In this document: positions 1 to 9,200 of the stretch, piece by piece
Position numbering within the stretch: the first letter of the stretch is position 1
Layout: every line of letters begins with the position of its first letter
Source of the DNA: Acidovorax sp.
GTDB lineage: Bacteria; Pseudomonadota; Gammaproteobacteria; Burkholderiales; Burkholderiaceae_C
Direction: 5' to 3'
Assembly: GCA_011620245.1 (NCBI GenBank)
Contig: WOZN01000024.1
Coordinates: 1 to 18,234, forward strand
DNA length: 18,234 bases
Position numbers and translations under genes: made by a program
Notes under the pieces: generated by a model
Seen by the model: only the letters and a program-made list of their open reading frames with translations
Database searches by the model: none
What the model was told of the DNA's origin: nothing

Positions 1-281
<281 letters not shown>

Positions 282-282
282 T

Positions 283-309
283 CAGGGATGGATCATCAGG
301 GATGGATCA
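283..309. repeat. Tandem direct repeat (14-bp period) across the cobQ stop codon
   Basis: The 13-mer cagggatggatca occurs at 283-295 and again at 297-309, one base apart. A shorter remnant (cagggat) follows at 308. The duplication covers the last codons and TGA stop of cobQ and most of the cobQ-cobT spacer. Because the period is 14 bp, gain or loss of a unit would alter the cobQ C terminus or the spacing to cobT. Confidence 0.75.
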
Positions 310-1825
310 GGGATTGCAGGATGCCCGGCGCAAAATGCGCCTGCAGCGCATCGGCCAGGCCGTCGAACACGGCGTCCAGCGTGCGCACGGGCGCGTTGCC
401 GGGCGTGCCAAACAGCGCCTGCAGGGCAGCCGCGTCCTCGAACAGGCCGTGCAGATACAGGCCCAGCACATTGCCGGCGCGGTTTTGCCAGGCCAGGCCG
501 GGAATGACCTCGCGCGCCACGTCGCCCCTGGCCGCCATGGCCGGGTGCTGGGCGGTCTGGCCGTGGTGAATTTCGTAGCCCGCCACCTGCACGCCCGAGA
601 GCTGCGCCCAGGGGCCGGCCGCCAGCGTGCCAAAGCGCGCTTCGGTGTGGCGCACCGTCTTGACGGGCTCAAACACCGTGACCAGCGGCAGCAGGCCCAG
701 GCCAGGGCCGTTGCCGTCGATGCCTTCGGGGTCGATCAGTGCCTCGCCCAGCATCTGCAAGCCACCGCAAACGCCCAGCACCGCGCCGCCGCGCCCGGCG
801 TGCTCTGCAATGGCGCTGTCGAGCCCCTGTGCGCGCAGCCAGGCCAGGTCGGCCGCCGTGGCCTTGGAGCCGGGCAGCACGATCCAGTCAGCGCCGGCCA
901 GCTCGGCCGGACTGCGCGCCCACAGCAGGCGCAGGCCTTGCATGTTCTTGAGCGGCTGGAATTCGTCGAGGTTGCTGATGCGCGGGTAGGCGATGACGGC
1001 AATGGTTTTTGTCACCACACCGGCGGCAACGCTGCGGTCGTCAAAAATGCCGTCTTCTTCGGGCAGGCCGTGCTGCCACTGCATGGGAATGGTGGCCACC
1101 GTGGGCACGCCGGTCAGCGCTTGCAGCATCTGCGGCGCGGGCGCGAGCAAGGTGGCATCGCCGCGGAACTTGTTGAGCACAAAGCCGTGGATCAGTGCGC
1201 GCTCGTCCCCGGGCAGCAGCGCCCAGGTGCCGTACAGGTGCGCAAAGGCGCCGCCCCGGTCGATGTCGGTCACCAGCAGGCAGCGCGCGCCAGCATGGCG
1301 GGCCACGCGCATGTTGACGATGTCGCTGGCGTGCAGGTTGATCTCGGCGGGCGAGCCCGCGCCTTCGATCACCACCACGTCGTTCTCAGCGCGCAATGCA
1401 TCGAGCGCAGCTGCGATCTGCGGCCACACCTTTTCGCTGCGGCCGCGCCAGGGCATGGCCGTGAGTTCGGCGCTCACCTGCCCCATCAGCACCACCTGGC
1501 TGTGCGTGTCGGCCTCGGGCTTGAGCAGCAGCGGGTTCATGCGCAGGTCGGGCCGGGCGCGTGCGGCCAGCGCCTGAAAATACTGGGCGCTGCCGATTTC
1601 GCCCCAAATGCCAAAAGCGCTTGCTTCGCCGCCCGTGCCACCGGGCCCCTCGACCACACGGGCGTTGTTGCTCATGTTCTGCGCCTTGAACGGCGCCACC
1701 TTGAGGCCCTGGCGGGCGTAATGGCGGCACAGCGCAGTGGTCAGCCAGCTTTTGCCGGCGCCGCTGGTGGTGCCCAGCACCATCACGCAGCGGGCCAGGG
1801 GGCGGGCCGGAAAATTCTTTGTCAT
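296..1825 (-). CDS. cobQ: Cobyric acid synthase (glutamine-hydrolysing; CobQ/CbiP)
   Basis: The product has 509 residues, close to the family's usual 480-510. It amidates the b, d, e and g carboxylates of adenosylcobyrinate a,c-diamide, using glutamine and ATP, to give adenosylcobyric acid. The N-terminal dethiobiotin-synthetase-like domain holds the P-loop-like GTTSGAGKS at about residues 18-26, followed by KAQNMSNNARV. The C-terminal class I glutamine-amidotransferase-like domain holds GVCGGLQMLGEAL with the nucleophile Cys353, and YLHGLFED near the C terminus with the expected catalytic histidine. The start ATG 1825-1823 overlaps the upstream cobD stop by four bases (ATGA). The open frame continues upstream to 2206, but that part is antisense noise outside the family alignment. 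Residues MTKNFPARPLARCVMVLGTT give a normal family start. Very secure. Confidence 0.97.
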   Translation of the reverse strand: MTKNFPARPLARCVMVLGTTSGAGKSWLTTALCRHYARQGLKVAPFKAQNMSNNARVVEGPGGTGGEASAFGIWGEIGSAQYFQALAARARPDLRMNPLLLKPEADTHSQVVLMGQVSAELTAMPWRGRSEKVWPQIAAALDALRAENDVVVIEGAGSPAEINLHASDIVNMRVARHAGARCLLVTDIDRGGAFAHLYGTWALLPGDERALIHGFVLNKFRGDATLLAPAPQMLQALTGVPTVATIPMQWQHGLPEEDGIFDDRSVAAGVVTKTIAVIAYPRISNLDEFQPLKNMQGLRLLWARSPAELAGADWIVLPGSKATAADLAWLRAQGLDSAIAEHAGRGGAVLGVCGGLQMLGEALIDPEGIDGNGPGLGLLPLVTVFEPVKTVRHTEARFGTLAAGPWAQLSGVQVAGYEIHHGQTAQHPAMAARGDVAREVIPGLAWQNRAGNVLGLYLHGLFEDAAALQALFGTPGNAPVRTLDAVFDGLADALQAHFAPGILQSLIHP

Positions 1826-2895
1826 GCCTTGACTTTCTGATGGGGCAGGGGCGCCAAGATACCGCGCCACGCGACGGCCAGGGCGTCCTGCGAGGCGGGT
1901 GGCAGCACGCCCAGGCGCACCACGCCCGGCAGGCCGAACGATGTGCCATCGCGCAGCTTGATGCCCGCGCTGCGCAGCCGGGCGAGCCTTTGCAAAAATG
2001 CCTCTGGCTGGCTGCAGCCATCGGGCATTGCGCAGAAATAATTGGCCAGGCTGCCAGGCTGCACCGGCCAGCCCATGTCCGCGCACAGCCCCTGCTGGCG
2101 GGCTTTCCAGTCGCGCAGGCTGCCCAGGCTGTGCACCAGCCACCGCTGCACTGCGGGCTCGATCCAAGCCTGCAGCAAAGCCACGCCATGGGCACCCACG
2201 GGCCACGAGGGGGCGATGGCATTCAGGGCGCCCACTGTTTCATCAGCGTTTGCGGGCGCCACTGCATAGGCCGCGCGCACGCCGGTGAGCCCCAGGGCCT
2301 TGTTGGGTGTCCACAGCTGCCAGCAGGCCGATGGCAGCTGCGGCGATGGCACACCCGTCCAGGTGCCCTCCCCGTCCAGTCGCAGCGGTGCATAGGCGCA
2401 GTCCAGCACGCGCAGTGCAGTGCCCGTGCCGCCTTGCCGCCATATGCGCACGGCGGGGTCTGCCTGGCCCAGGGGGCTGGAGGGCTCGCAGGCCCATTGC
2501 AAACCTGCAGCGGCGCCGGCGCCACCCCGCACAAATGCCAGGCCACGCGCCTGCGCCGCCCGGGCATAGTCGCCATAGCCGTGCGCAGGCAAGGCCACCT
2601 GCACCACGCCCCGCTGCGCCGCCAGCGCCGTGATGCGGTGAATGAACTCGCTGGCGCTGGCCGCCAGCACGATGCGCGCCGGGGGCACGCCATGAAAAGC
2701 GCCCAGCCCCTCGCGCAGCGCGGTGTAGGCCGGGTCAGGGTAACGCGTGGCATCGGCCAACTGCACGGCCTGCAGTGCCTCGGGGCACGGGCCGCAGGCG
2801 TTGCTGTTGGTGGAAAAATCGTGCAGCGGGATGCCCGCAGCGTCCGGGCCGCCATGCAGCGGTGCAAGCGTGGGATGCAGTTCGACAGGCTTCAT
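1822..2895 (-). CDS. cobD: L-threonine-O-3-phosphate decarboxylase (CobD of Salmonella; CobC of Pseudomonas)
   Basis: This 357-residue PLP-dependent enzyme has aminotransferase fold type I. It makes (R)-1-aminopropan-2-ol O-2-phosphate, the linker that CbiB attaches to cobyric acid. Seen in the sequence are an N-terminal HGG, the DFSTNSNACGP segment (family: DFSxNxNPxGP), TRYPDP at about residues 48-53, and PNKALGLTGVR with the predicted PLP lysine Lys199. The final part resembles the family's C-terminal domain (GIKLRDGTSFGLPGVVRLGV). The usual asparagine-proline in the NPLGP motif reads NACGP here, a mild variation. I chose ATG 2895, which overlaps the cbiB stop by ATGA; an alternative upstream start at 2949 would add 18 residues inside cbiB. 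The 3' end overlaps cobQ by four bases. Naming is ambiguous between organisms; the function is clear. Confidence 0.92.
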   Translation of the reverse strand: MKPVELHPTLAPLHGGPDAAGIPLHDFSTNSNACGPCPEALQAVQLADATRYPDPAYTALREGLGAFHGVPPARIVLAASASEFIHRITALAAQRGVVQVALPAHGYGDYARAAQARGLAFVRGGAGAAAGLQWACEPSSPLGQADPAVRIWRQGGTGTALRVLDCAYAPLRLDGEGTWTGVPSPQLPSACWQLWTPNKALGLTGVRAAYAVAPANADETVGALNAIAPSWPVGAHGVALLQAWIEPAVQRWLVHSLGSLRDWKARQQGLCADMGWPVQPGSLANYFCAMPDGCSQPEAFLQRLARLRSAGIKLRDGTSFGLPGVVRLGVLPPASQDALAVAWRGILAPLPHQKVKA

Positions 2896-3881
2896 GTGCG
2901 CACCCAGAAAACAACCATGGCTATCAGCAACTGGATGGCTGCCACCCATGGCACCACCGACAAAACCACCTGACCGCCCAGACGCGCTGCCCGCCGCGTA
3001 TCAAGCGGCCCCGCCGTGCGGCCCTTGCTGTTGAGCGTGTACACGCCCGGCTTGGCCAGCCGCACGCCCAATGCCAGCGCCATGGCCGCCATGGGCCAGC
3101 CGCTGTTGGGAGACGGGGTTTTGTGCGCCTGGCGCGCCAGGGTGCGCGGCGGCAGGCCCCCGGCGCACACCGCCAGCAGCAAGGCCGTGATGCGGGCCGG
3201 CACCCACGACAGCACATCGTCCGCCCGTGCCGCCCATTTGCCCGCCCATTGCCAGTAACGCCCACCGCGCATGCCCGGGTAGCCCCACATGGCATCGGCC
3301 GTGTTGGCAAAACGGTACAGCGCGGCGCCGGGCAGGCCGAGCAGCGCAAACCAGAACAGGGGCGCCACCACCGAGTCGTTGAGGTTTTCGGCCAGCGACT
3401 CGATGGCCGATTCGCGCACCTCATCGCCGCTGAGCGCGCTCACATCGCGGCTCACCAGGCGCGCCAGTTGCGCGCGGCCCTCGGGCAACGACTGGCCCAG
3501 CGCCACCTCCACTGCCAGCACCTCGCCGCGCAGCATGCGCCAGGCCAGCAGGGGCTTGAGCAGCAGCGCCAGCAGCGCACCGGCCAGCAGCGCAGGCAGC
3601 CGGAGCGCCAGCTGCTGCACCCCCCAGGAAACTATCAAAACAATAGCTGCCAGCGCACACCAGACAAGCGCTGCAAGCCAAAAACGCTTGAAATCGCGTG
3701 CCACCGGGGCGGGCGGCGCCAGGCGAACACCCCACCAGTTCAGCGCCCGGCCCATCCACACCACGGGGTGCCAGGCTGCGGGCGGCTCGCCCAGGAGGCA
3801 ATCAATGGCCAAAGCCAGTGGCACGGCCAGGGAAAAAGCCAGCCAACCCGCAGTCAGCAGGTCTTGCAGCGGCGCACTCAT
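2892..3881 (-). CDS. cbiB: Adenosylcobinamide-phosphate synthase, membrane protein (CbiB; CobD of Pseudomonas)
   Basis: This 329-residue integral membrane protein joins aminopropanol phosphate to adenosylcobyric acid. Family marks are IDCLLGEPPAAWHPVVWMGR at about residues 26-45, the RDVSALSGDEVRESAIESLA block and ENLNDSVVAPLFWFALLG, then NTADAMWGYPG. Several hydrophobic segments fit a multi-pass protein. The start ATG 3881 overlaps the jetD TGA by four bases. Its likely Shine-Dalgarno lies inside the last jetD codons, so translation is probably coupled to the upstream defence gene. Residues 63-85 are encoded by a dispersed repeat (3629-3695) and form most of a predicted membrane helix. Identification is secure. 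The unusual part is its position directly behind a Wadjet operon rather than behind cobO. Confidence 0.95.
   Translation of the reverse strand: MSAPLQDLLTAGWLAFSLAVPLALAIDCLLGEPPAAWHPVVWMGRALNWWGVRLAPPAPVARDFKRFWLAALVWCALAAIVLIVSWGVQQLALRLPALLAGALLALLLKPLLAWRMLRGEVLAVEVALGQSLPEGRAQLARLVSRDVSALSGDEVRESAIESLAENLNDSVVAPLFWFALLGLPGAALYRFANTADAMWGYPGMRGGRYWQWAGKWAARADDVLSWVPARITALLLAVCAGGLPPRTLARQAHKTPSPNSGWPMAAMALALGVRLAKPGVYTLNSKGRTAGPLDTRRAARLGGQVVLSVVPWVAAIQLLIAMVVFWVRT
3629..3695. repeat. Dispersed palindromic repeat, copy 1, in frame inside cbiB
   Basis: This AT-richer stretch of about 67 bp stands out from the surrounding GC-rich codons. On the plus strand it contains ATAGCTGCC at 3643-3651, shared exactly with copy 2 in cobU (14503-14511), and ends in a similar AAAT. 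Its core has inverted arms CAGCGC (3651-3656) and GCGCTG (3668-3673). It encodes cbiB residues 63-85, from DFKRFW to IVLIVS, without breaking the frame. From memory, sequences of this form are dispersed in Comamonadaceae genomes; that has not been checked here. Confidence 0.65.
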
Positions 3882-5089
3882 GCCACGCTCCCGGGCGGCG
3901 GTAATGCGGCAAGCGCTTTTTGCACCCAGCCAAACCCGATGCGCTCTTGCTCCAGCCGCAGGGGCTCGGCACGCACCCGGCCAAAGCGCAGGTCGTCGTA
4001 GAGCGCGGCCTCATCCGGGTGAAGCCTTGGCAAATCGCGGGACAGGGGCTGGGGTTCATGCCCCCAGTGGTCGGCATGGGCCAGCAAGGTGGCGCGGTCC
4101 ATGAGCAGTGACTGTGCATGCGGCAAGGTGGCTCGCAGCTGGTCGAGAATGGCAAAGCCGTGGGTGTCGATGTCGCCCCAGTAATGCACAGCACATGGGT
4201 GCAGCCACTGCGCGCCAGACAGGGCTTCGAAACCGTAGCCCGCGCCAAACACCACCAGGCTGCCGGCCACAGGCGGCAGGGCCAGAAAGTTCACTTCGTT
4301 CTCGGTGATGAACACGCGGCGCACGGGCGGCTCCAGGGCCTCGAACGCGGCCTGGGTGATGGTGATGTCCGAGCCCCAGGGCCCACCCGCAGTGGCATCC
4401 AGCCACCGCAGGCGGATGCGCAAAGGCTTGTCGGCAAAGCCATAACGGCGGGCAAACTGGCCCACGCCCGAGGCCGTAGCGTCCACGGCCTCGGGCGCCA
4501 GGGCCAGCTCCAGCAGCTCGGTCAGCACGCCCCTGTGCGCTTCGGTGAACTTGGTGTCCACACCGGGCAGGTCCATCTGGCGCAGGTAGATGCCGGGCCG
4601 GGGGTGCGCCTGCAGCCATGTCACCACGGCCAGCAGGCGGGGCCAGACCGCAGCCAGCGCCAGGGCCTGCAGGGGGCGGCGTGCCAGCCAGGGCAACAGC
4701 ACGGGCTTTTGCCCGGCTGTGGCGGCCACCAGGGCGGCAAAGCGGCGGGCGTCGGCGGTTTTTCCGATCAGGGCCAAGGCTGCGTCCAGGCTGTCCACCC
4801 AGGCGGCCTCGGGCAGGCTGTGGTGGCCCACCTCACGGTGGCGCAGCGCATGTTCTTCCAGCCGGTAATGGCCTGCGCCTGCGCGCAAATTGCCGGCCCA
4901 GGCGCGGGCCTCGGCAAAGCGCTGTGCCAACTCGCTGGAGCTGGGCGTCACGAGGCGCAACCGCCAGGGGAAGGCCAGCGCCAGCGCCTGCGATTCTTGT
5001 TGCGCGCCTGCCAGCGCAGCCAGCAACTCTCCCTTGTCCCAGCGCTTTTGCACCTGCGCGCGCAGGTCGGCCGGGCTAGTCCAGGCCAT
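3878..5089 (-). CDS. jetD: Wadjet type I anti-plasmid system nuclease subunit JetD (DUF3322 plus DUF2220, Toprim fold)
   Basis: The product has 403 residues, the usual JetD size. JetD is the Toprim-fold, topoisomerase VI-like subunit that cleaves circular DNA extruded by the JetABC complex. The N-terminal part (about residues 5-190) matches the DUF3322 type. The C-terminal DUF2220/Toprim part contains [12 protein letters not shown] with Glu263 and [10 protein letters not shown] with Asp306 and Asp308, the acidic metal-binding residues expected of an active enzyme. The start ATG 5089 has GGAGG six bases upstream (plus-strand cctcc 5096-5100) and lies 14 bases inside jetC. The stop overlaps the cbiB ATG (ATGA). 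Recognition comes from motifs and the jetA-jetB-jetC-jetD order. No truncation was seen. Confidence 0.93.
   Translation of the reverse strand: MAWTSPADLRAQVQKRWDKGELLAALAGAQQESQALALAFPWRLRLVTPSSSELAQRFAEARAWAGNLRAGAGHYRLEEHALRHREVGHHSLPEAAWVDSLDAALALIGKTADARRFAALVAATAGQKPVLLPWLARRPLQALALAAVWPRLLAVVTWLQAHPRPGIYLRQMDLPGVDTKFTEAHRGVLTELLELALAPEAVDATASGVGQFARRYGFADKPLRIRLRWLDATAGGPWGSDITITQAAFEALEPPVRRVFITENEVNFLALPPVAGSLVVFGAGYGFEALSGAQWLHPCAVHYWGDIDTHGFAILDQLRATLPHAQSLLMDRATLLAHADHWGHEPQPLSRDLPRLHPDEAALYDDLRFGRVRAEPLRLEQERIGFGWVQKALAALPPPGSVA
3888..3892 (-). promoter_or_regulatory. Probable ribosome binding site of cbiB inside the jetD coding end
   Basis: The minus strand reads GGGAG six bases before the cbiB ATG (3881). 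These bases are codons of the last jetD residues (PPPGSVA). Together with the ATGA overlap, this suggests cbiB is translated by ribosomes finishing jetD or by re-initiation. The assignment is inferred from spacing only. Confidence 0.55.
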
Positions 5090-8000
5090 GGCCTGCCTCC
5101 GGGTGGATCTGAATTTTCTGCGTCAGCACCTCCAGCCGGTCTTTCTCGGCCTGGTATTCCTCGATGCCCAGATTGCGCAGCCTGGAGTCGCGCCCTTCTT
5201 CGTTGTACACGAATCCCACACTCGAAACGAAGGGTTCGATGATGTGGATTTTTTGCAGCGGCGTGACGATGAGCAGTTGCAGGCCCAGCTTCTGGAACAG
5301 CTTCAGGCCATATTGCGCCGACTCGTCGGAACCTCGGCCAAATGCCTCGTCGATCACCACGAACCGGAAGCTGCGCGAGCGCGTCTCTCCCCACGCCAAC
5401 CCGAACTGGTATGCCAGGCTGGCCGCCAGGATGGTGTAGGCCAGCTTTTCCTTTTGCCCGCCCGATTTACCGCCCGAGTCGCTGTAATGCTCATGCTCGC
5501 GCCCGTCGGCATGCCAGCGCTCGCTGGCCGAAAACACGTACCAGTTGCGCACATCGGTCACCTTGGCGGCCCAGCGGCGGTCCTGCTCGGCCTGGCCGGG
5601 TCGGCCGCGCAGGCGCTCGATGATGGCCTTGACCTGCAGGAACTTGGCTTCCGAGTACTGGCTGCCCTGCTGCGCATCGCCCGACATGGCGCCCGACAGG
5701 CAGGCAGTAAGCTCTGAGCGAAAGTCGCGCACCTCCACGTCGCCCGTCACCTGCGCCTCCAGAACGATGAAACGCTCGGGGTTGTAGTCGATCTGCGTGA
5801 GCGACTGGTTGATGAGGGTGATGCGCTCGTGGATGGTTTCGCGCTCGCGGTTGAGCTGCGAATTGAAATGCGCCACCTCGTTGATGGTGTTTTCATTGAG
5901 CAGGCGCTTGAAATCAGCCTCAAAGCGCGGCAGGTCATCGGCATGCAATTGTTGCAACAGCTTGCGGTATTCGCCGGCCGATGCGACCGCCACATCCATC
6001 TCCTGCGTCTCCAGCACGTAACTTGTGTTGAAGGCGCGCATGGCCGCGATGATTTTTTCCACCAGTTGCTGACTGCGCCGCAGCTCGGTGTCGATGGACT
6101 TTTGCAGCGCCTCGCGCAGTTCACGCTCGCGGGCGTCGCACTGCGCCAGCACCAGCGGCTGCCCACCGAGCATCGGGGCCAGCAGGGCGTTGAGGTGATC
6201 GGCGGCCACCGCGTCCACAGGCGGCTCGTCGGCCAGCGTGGCCTCGGTCTCGCGGCGCTGGGTTTGGGCGGAGGTCAGGTTCACCTCGGTGCGGGTGCGC
6301 CGGTCGCGCTGATCCGCCAGGCGCGCCTCCAGCTGGGCCAGGGCTTTTTCGAGCGCGGCCAAACGCCCGGTCAAGGTCTGCAGCAGGTCCGACGATGCAC
6401 GCAACTGCGCCAGCTCGTCCTGCAGCCGCGCCACTTCGCGCGCGGGGCTTTGCCAGTCGAGTTCCTGGTAGTCGTGAAACTCCACCAATTTATCGAGCCA
6501 GCGCAGACGCTCTTGCACCGCATTGTGCTGGGCCTGCAGCTCGGCAATACGGGCGCCCACACGGCCCAGGCGGGATTCGAGCACCCGGGCCTTGGCCTGC
6601 AACGCCGCCAGCTTGGCGGTGTTGCTCCAGCCCAGCACATAGCGGCTGCGGTCGGCCAAGTTGTGCCGGTCGTCCTTTTCGTGGCGCTCGCCGCCCTTGA
6701 TTTGCCCGGCGCGGGTGATGGCCCGGGGCTCGCGGCGAAACTGCTCCTGGGTCGTGCAGCACACCACGTTGAAGCGCTGCCACAGCGCCTGCTCCAGCCA
6801 GCCGTAAAAGGGCGAATCTGGTTTGATGGAGAGCTTGCGCAGCAGGGCGTCGGCGGGCAGCTCGGGGGGGTCTGCCGGGCGGGTGGCGTTGACTTTGAAA
6901 TACACCAGCCGTCCGTGCAGCGCGGTCTGATCCACCCATTCGGCCACGCGCGCATACAGGGCCTCTGGCACCAGCAGCGACAGGCCAAAGTTGTGCATCA
7001 GCCGCTCGATGGCGCCCTCCCAGTCGCGCTCGCTGTCGCGCACCTCGATGAGCTCGCCCGCAAAGGGCATGCGGTCTTCGGGCACGCCCAGCGCCTGGCA
7101 CAGCGCTGCGCGAATGCCGATCTGCCGCGCATCGATGTTGCTGCGGCGCCCGCGCAGGCTGTCCATCTCGGCCGCCAGTGCGGCATGCTCTTGCCGGCCC
7201 TGGTGCAGCGCGGCAGCCTGCTCCACCTCTTCGTTGCGCAGCTCGCTGCTGCGGGCGCCTTCCGCCTCGCGCATCTGCTGGCAGGCCTGCTGCTGCGTCA
7301 GCAGCTCTTGCGCATTGCCCACCTGCAAGAGGCCCAGCGGCTGGCGCAGCGCGTCATAGCGCGCTGCGTGGGCCTGGCGACGGGTGCTTTCGGCCTGGCT
7401 GCGCGCCATGGCTTCTTCGAGCTGGGCAATGCGGTCGCCCCCGCTGTGGGCAATGTCCGCGCGCAGTTCACGCTCTTGCGTTTGCAGCCTGGCTCGGTCG
7501 GCTTGCAGCCCCTGCACCTTGGCGTGGTCGCTGGCCAGGGTGTCGGTGAGCTGCTCGATGCGCTCGTCCAGCAAGGCGCGCTTGCGCCCGGCAAAATGCG
7601 CACGCAGCGCGTCGCGGCTGGCGCGCTGGGTGTCGATATGGGCCTGCAGTTGGGCGTGGCGGTCGCAGTCGGCCACCAGCGGGGTCAGCAGCGCCACCTG
7701 GTTTTGCGCCTTGAGCACCGCGGCGTGGGCATGGCTGAGGTCGTCAAAATGCGCCATCAGGCTCTGGATGCGCGGCGCCACATCAAAGGGCTCCAGCATG
7801 TGGTGGCGCACAAAATCGGTCAGGTTGCCCACGGATTTCATCGACACCGTCTGGTGGAAAAGATCCAGCGCCTGCTCGCCCAGGTTGCCAAACCGGCGCC
7901 GAAAATGCGCGCCGTATTGCGCAAAGCTGTCAAACAAGGCCACGCCGCTTTTGCGCAGGCGCGTGCGCAGCCCGGTGATGGCGCTGCCAAACTGGGCAAA

Positions 8001-8543
8001 GTCCCGGGTGATGGACAAGGCCTTGTCGGCCACGGCGTACAGGCGCTCGGGCTGGCCCAGGGCGTCTTTGAGCCAGAAAACCTGCGCCAGCGTCACAGTC
8101 TGGTCAAACCCCGCGTTGTGGAACACCCCCAGGATGACCGAATAGCTGCCCGCATCGCGCAGGGCCACGGGCTTGGCGCTGCCGCTGGTTTCGTTGCGTT
8201 CGGACTTGTAGTGCCCCAGCACATACGAGCGCAAGGAGCGCTCGCGCGCATCGGCCCCGGCGGCCTTGTTGTAGGCAATGCGGTGCGCGGGCACCAGCAG
8301 CGTGGTGATGGCATCCACCAGCGTGGACTTGCCCGATCCGATGTCTCCGGTCAGCAAGCCGTTGCGGCCGCCCGGCGCCAGCGACCATACGCGCTTGTCG
8401 AATGTGCCCCAGTTGAACACCTCCAGCCGCGTGAGCCGAAAGCCCGAAAGCGCCGCAGCCGTTGAAGAATCCGCCGGCACCACGGGTGCGGCCGGGGCCT
8501 GTGCCTCGCCCGCAAACAGGTCGCCCGCATCACTGCTGTGCAT
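5076..8543 (-). CDS. jetC: Wadjet type I SMC-like ATPase JetC (MukB/MksB-like)
   Basis: The product has 1155 residues, as expected for JetC. It is the SMC motor that, with JetA and JetB, extrudes DNA loops in the cytoplasm and recognises small circular DNA. Seen are an N-terminal head with [19 protein letters not shown] and Walker [10 protein letters not shown] at residues 66-74, then a long Gln/Ala/Arg/Glu-rich coiled coil (about 310-465). A hinge-like globular region follows (about 466-645), a second coiled coil, and a C-terminal head with signature SGGQKEK (about 1027-1033) and Walker [16 protein letters not shown] (Asp1065-Glu1066). Both ATPase halves look intact. The start ATG 8543 has GGAGG six bases upstream and lies 14 bases inside jetB; the frame is open to 8702, but those residues are antisense noise. 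The gene ends with TAG, overlapping jetD by 14 bases. Confidence 0.95.
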   Translation of the reverse strand: MHSSDAGDLFAGEAQAPAAPVVPADSSTAAALSGFRLTRLEVFNWGTFDKRVWSLAPGGRNGLLTGDIGSGKSTLVDAITTLLVPAHRIAYNKAAGADARERSLRSYVLGHYKSERNETSGSAKPVALRDAGSYSVILGVFHNAGFDQTVTLAQVFWLKDALGQPERLYAVADKALSITRDFAQFGSAITGLRTRLRKSGVALFDSFAQYGAHFRRRFGNLGEQALDLFHQTVSMKSVGNLTDFVRHHMLEPFDVAPRIQSLMAHFDDLSHAHAAVLKAQNQVALLTPLVADCDRHAQLQAHIDTQRASRDALRAHFAGRKRALLDERIEQLTDTLASDHAKVQGLQADRARLQTQERELRADIAHSGGDRIAQLEEAMARSQAESTRRQAHAARYDALRQPLGLLQVGNAQELLTQQQACQQMREAEGARSSELRNEEVEQAAALHQGRQEHAALAAEMDSLRGRRSNIDARQIGIRAALCQALGVPEDRMPFAGELIEVRDSERDWEGAIERLMHNFGLSLLVPEALYARVAEWVDQTALHGRLVYFKVNATRPADPPELPADALLRKLSIKPDSPFYGWLEQALWQRFNVVCCTTQEQFRREPRAITRAGQIKGGERHEKDDRHNLADRSRYVLGWSNTAKLAALQAKARVLESRLGRVGARIAELQAQHNAVQERLRWLDKLVEFHDYQELDWQSPAREVARLQDELAQLRASSDLLQTLTGRLAALEKALAQLEARLADQRDRRTRTEVNLTSAQTQRRETEATLADEPPVDAVAADHLNALLAPMLGGQPLVLAQCDARERELREALQKSIDTELRRSQQLVEKIIAAMRAFNTSYVLETQEMDVAVASAGEYRKLLQQLHADDLPRFEADFKRLLNENTINEVAHFNSQLNRERETIHERITLINQSLTQIDYNPERFIVLEAQVTGDVEVRDFRSELTACLSGAMSGDAQQGSQYSEAKFLQVKAIIERLRGRPGQAEQDRRWAAKVTDVRNWYVFSASERWHADGREHEHYSDSGGKSGGQKEKLAYTILAASLAYQFGLAWGETRSRSFRFVVIDEAFGRGSDESAQYGLKLFQKLGLQLLIVTPLQKIHIIEPFVSSVGFVYNEEGRDSRLRNLGIEEYQAEKDRLEVLTQKIQIHPEAGHGLD

Positions 8544-9198
8544 CGTCGGCCTCCGTCTGCGGGGCAGCCAGGTGGTGCTGGTAGGCCTGCAGGCGCTCGT
8601 CAAACTCGGCCAGCCACTGCGCATCGACAAAGGCCTTGAGGATGCGCCGCACCTCATACACCGGCGCCTGGCCCGCGTGGGAGAGCTTGAGGCGGCGCAC
8701 AAAACCGAGCTCGATCACCTTGTTCAGGTGCGTCTCGATCTGGTCGATCAGGCGGGCGTCGTTGCTGCTGGCAGGCATGAAGATGCGCACCATCTCCACC
8801 ACCTCATCGCGCGCCAGAATGAGGCGGGTCTCGCCCCCACCGGCGTCCAGTTCAGCCAGTTTTTTGCGCAGCAGGGCCAGCAGCAGGCTCACATGAAACG
8901 TCAGCGGCTGGCGGCGCACCAGGCGCGGCAGCCTGGCAGCAGCCTCGTCGTCTTCCTGGGCACGCGAGCGCACGAAGGCATAGCCCTCGGCCTCGTCCAG
9001 CACCAGCTCCAGCGCCAGCACGGCCACGTAGTCCGACACCCGGGCGCGCAGGGCCTGCAAGGCAGCCCACAGCGTGGCGTCTTCGTCGCGGTACACCACG
9101 CCGCGCAGCAGCGGGATGACAACGGCGGACAAATCCCATTGCGTTGCCGGTGTGCCTGCAGCTTCATTGTGCGATGCGTCGTGCAGTTCGTCACTCAT
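8530..9198 (-). CDS. jetB: Wadjet type I subunit JetB (DUF4194, MukE/MksE-like)
   Basis: The product has 222 residues. JetB is the KITE-type winged-helix partner that dimerises and binds the kleisin JetA in the Wadjet motor. The DUF4194-like core spans about residues 20-195 and contains [35 protein letters not shown] and the family-typical [11 protein letters not shown] with a following [21 protein letters not shown] chose ATG 9198 because GAGGA lies seven bases upstream (plus-strand tcctc 9206-9210). A TTG at 9204 would overlap the jetA stop (TTGA) but would leave almost no spacing to that site. The gene begins two bases after the jetA stop and overlaps jetC by 14 bases. The assignment is supported by sequence pattern and gene order. 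Confidence 0.92.
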   Translation of the reverse strand: MSDELHDASHNEAAGTPATQWDLSAVVIPLLRGVVYRDEDATLWAALQALRARVSDYVAVLALELVLDEAEGYAFVRSRAQEDDEAAARLPRLVRRQPLTFHVSLLLALLRKKLAELDAGGGETRLILARDEVVEMVRIFMPASSNDARLIDQIETHLNKVIELGFVRRLKLSHAGQAPVYEVRRILKAFVDAQWLAEFDERLQAYQHHLAAPQTEADDAQQ

Positions 9199-9200
9199 GT

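Noticed and set aside
5829..8465. Open frame of 878 codons on the plus strand, opposite jetC
   Set aside because: It is exactly antisense to a well-supported SMC gene in GC-rich DNA, where antisense frames stay open by codon bias. The predicted protein is low-complexity, rich in Gln, His, Arg and Gly, and matches no family I know.
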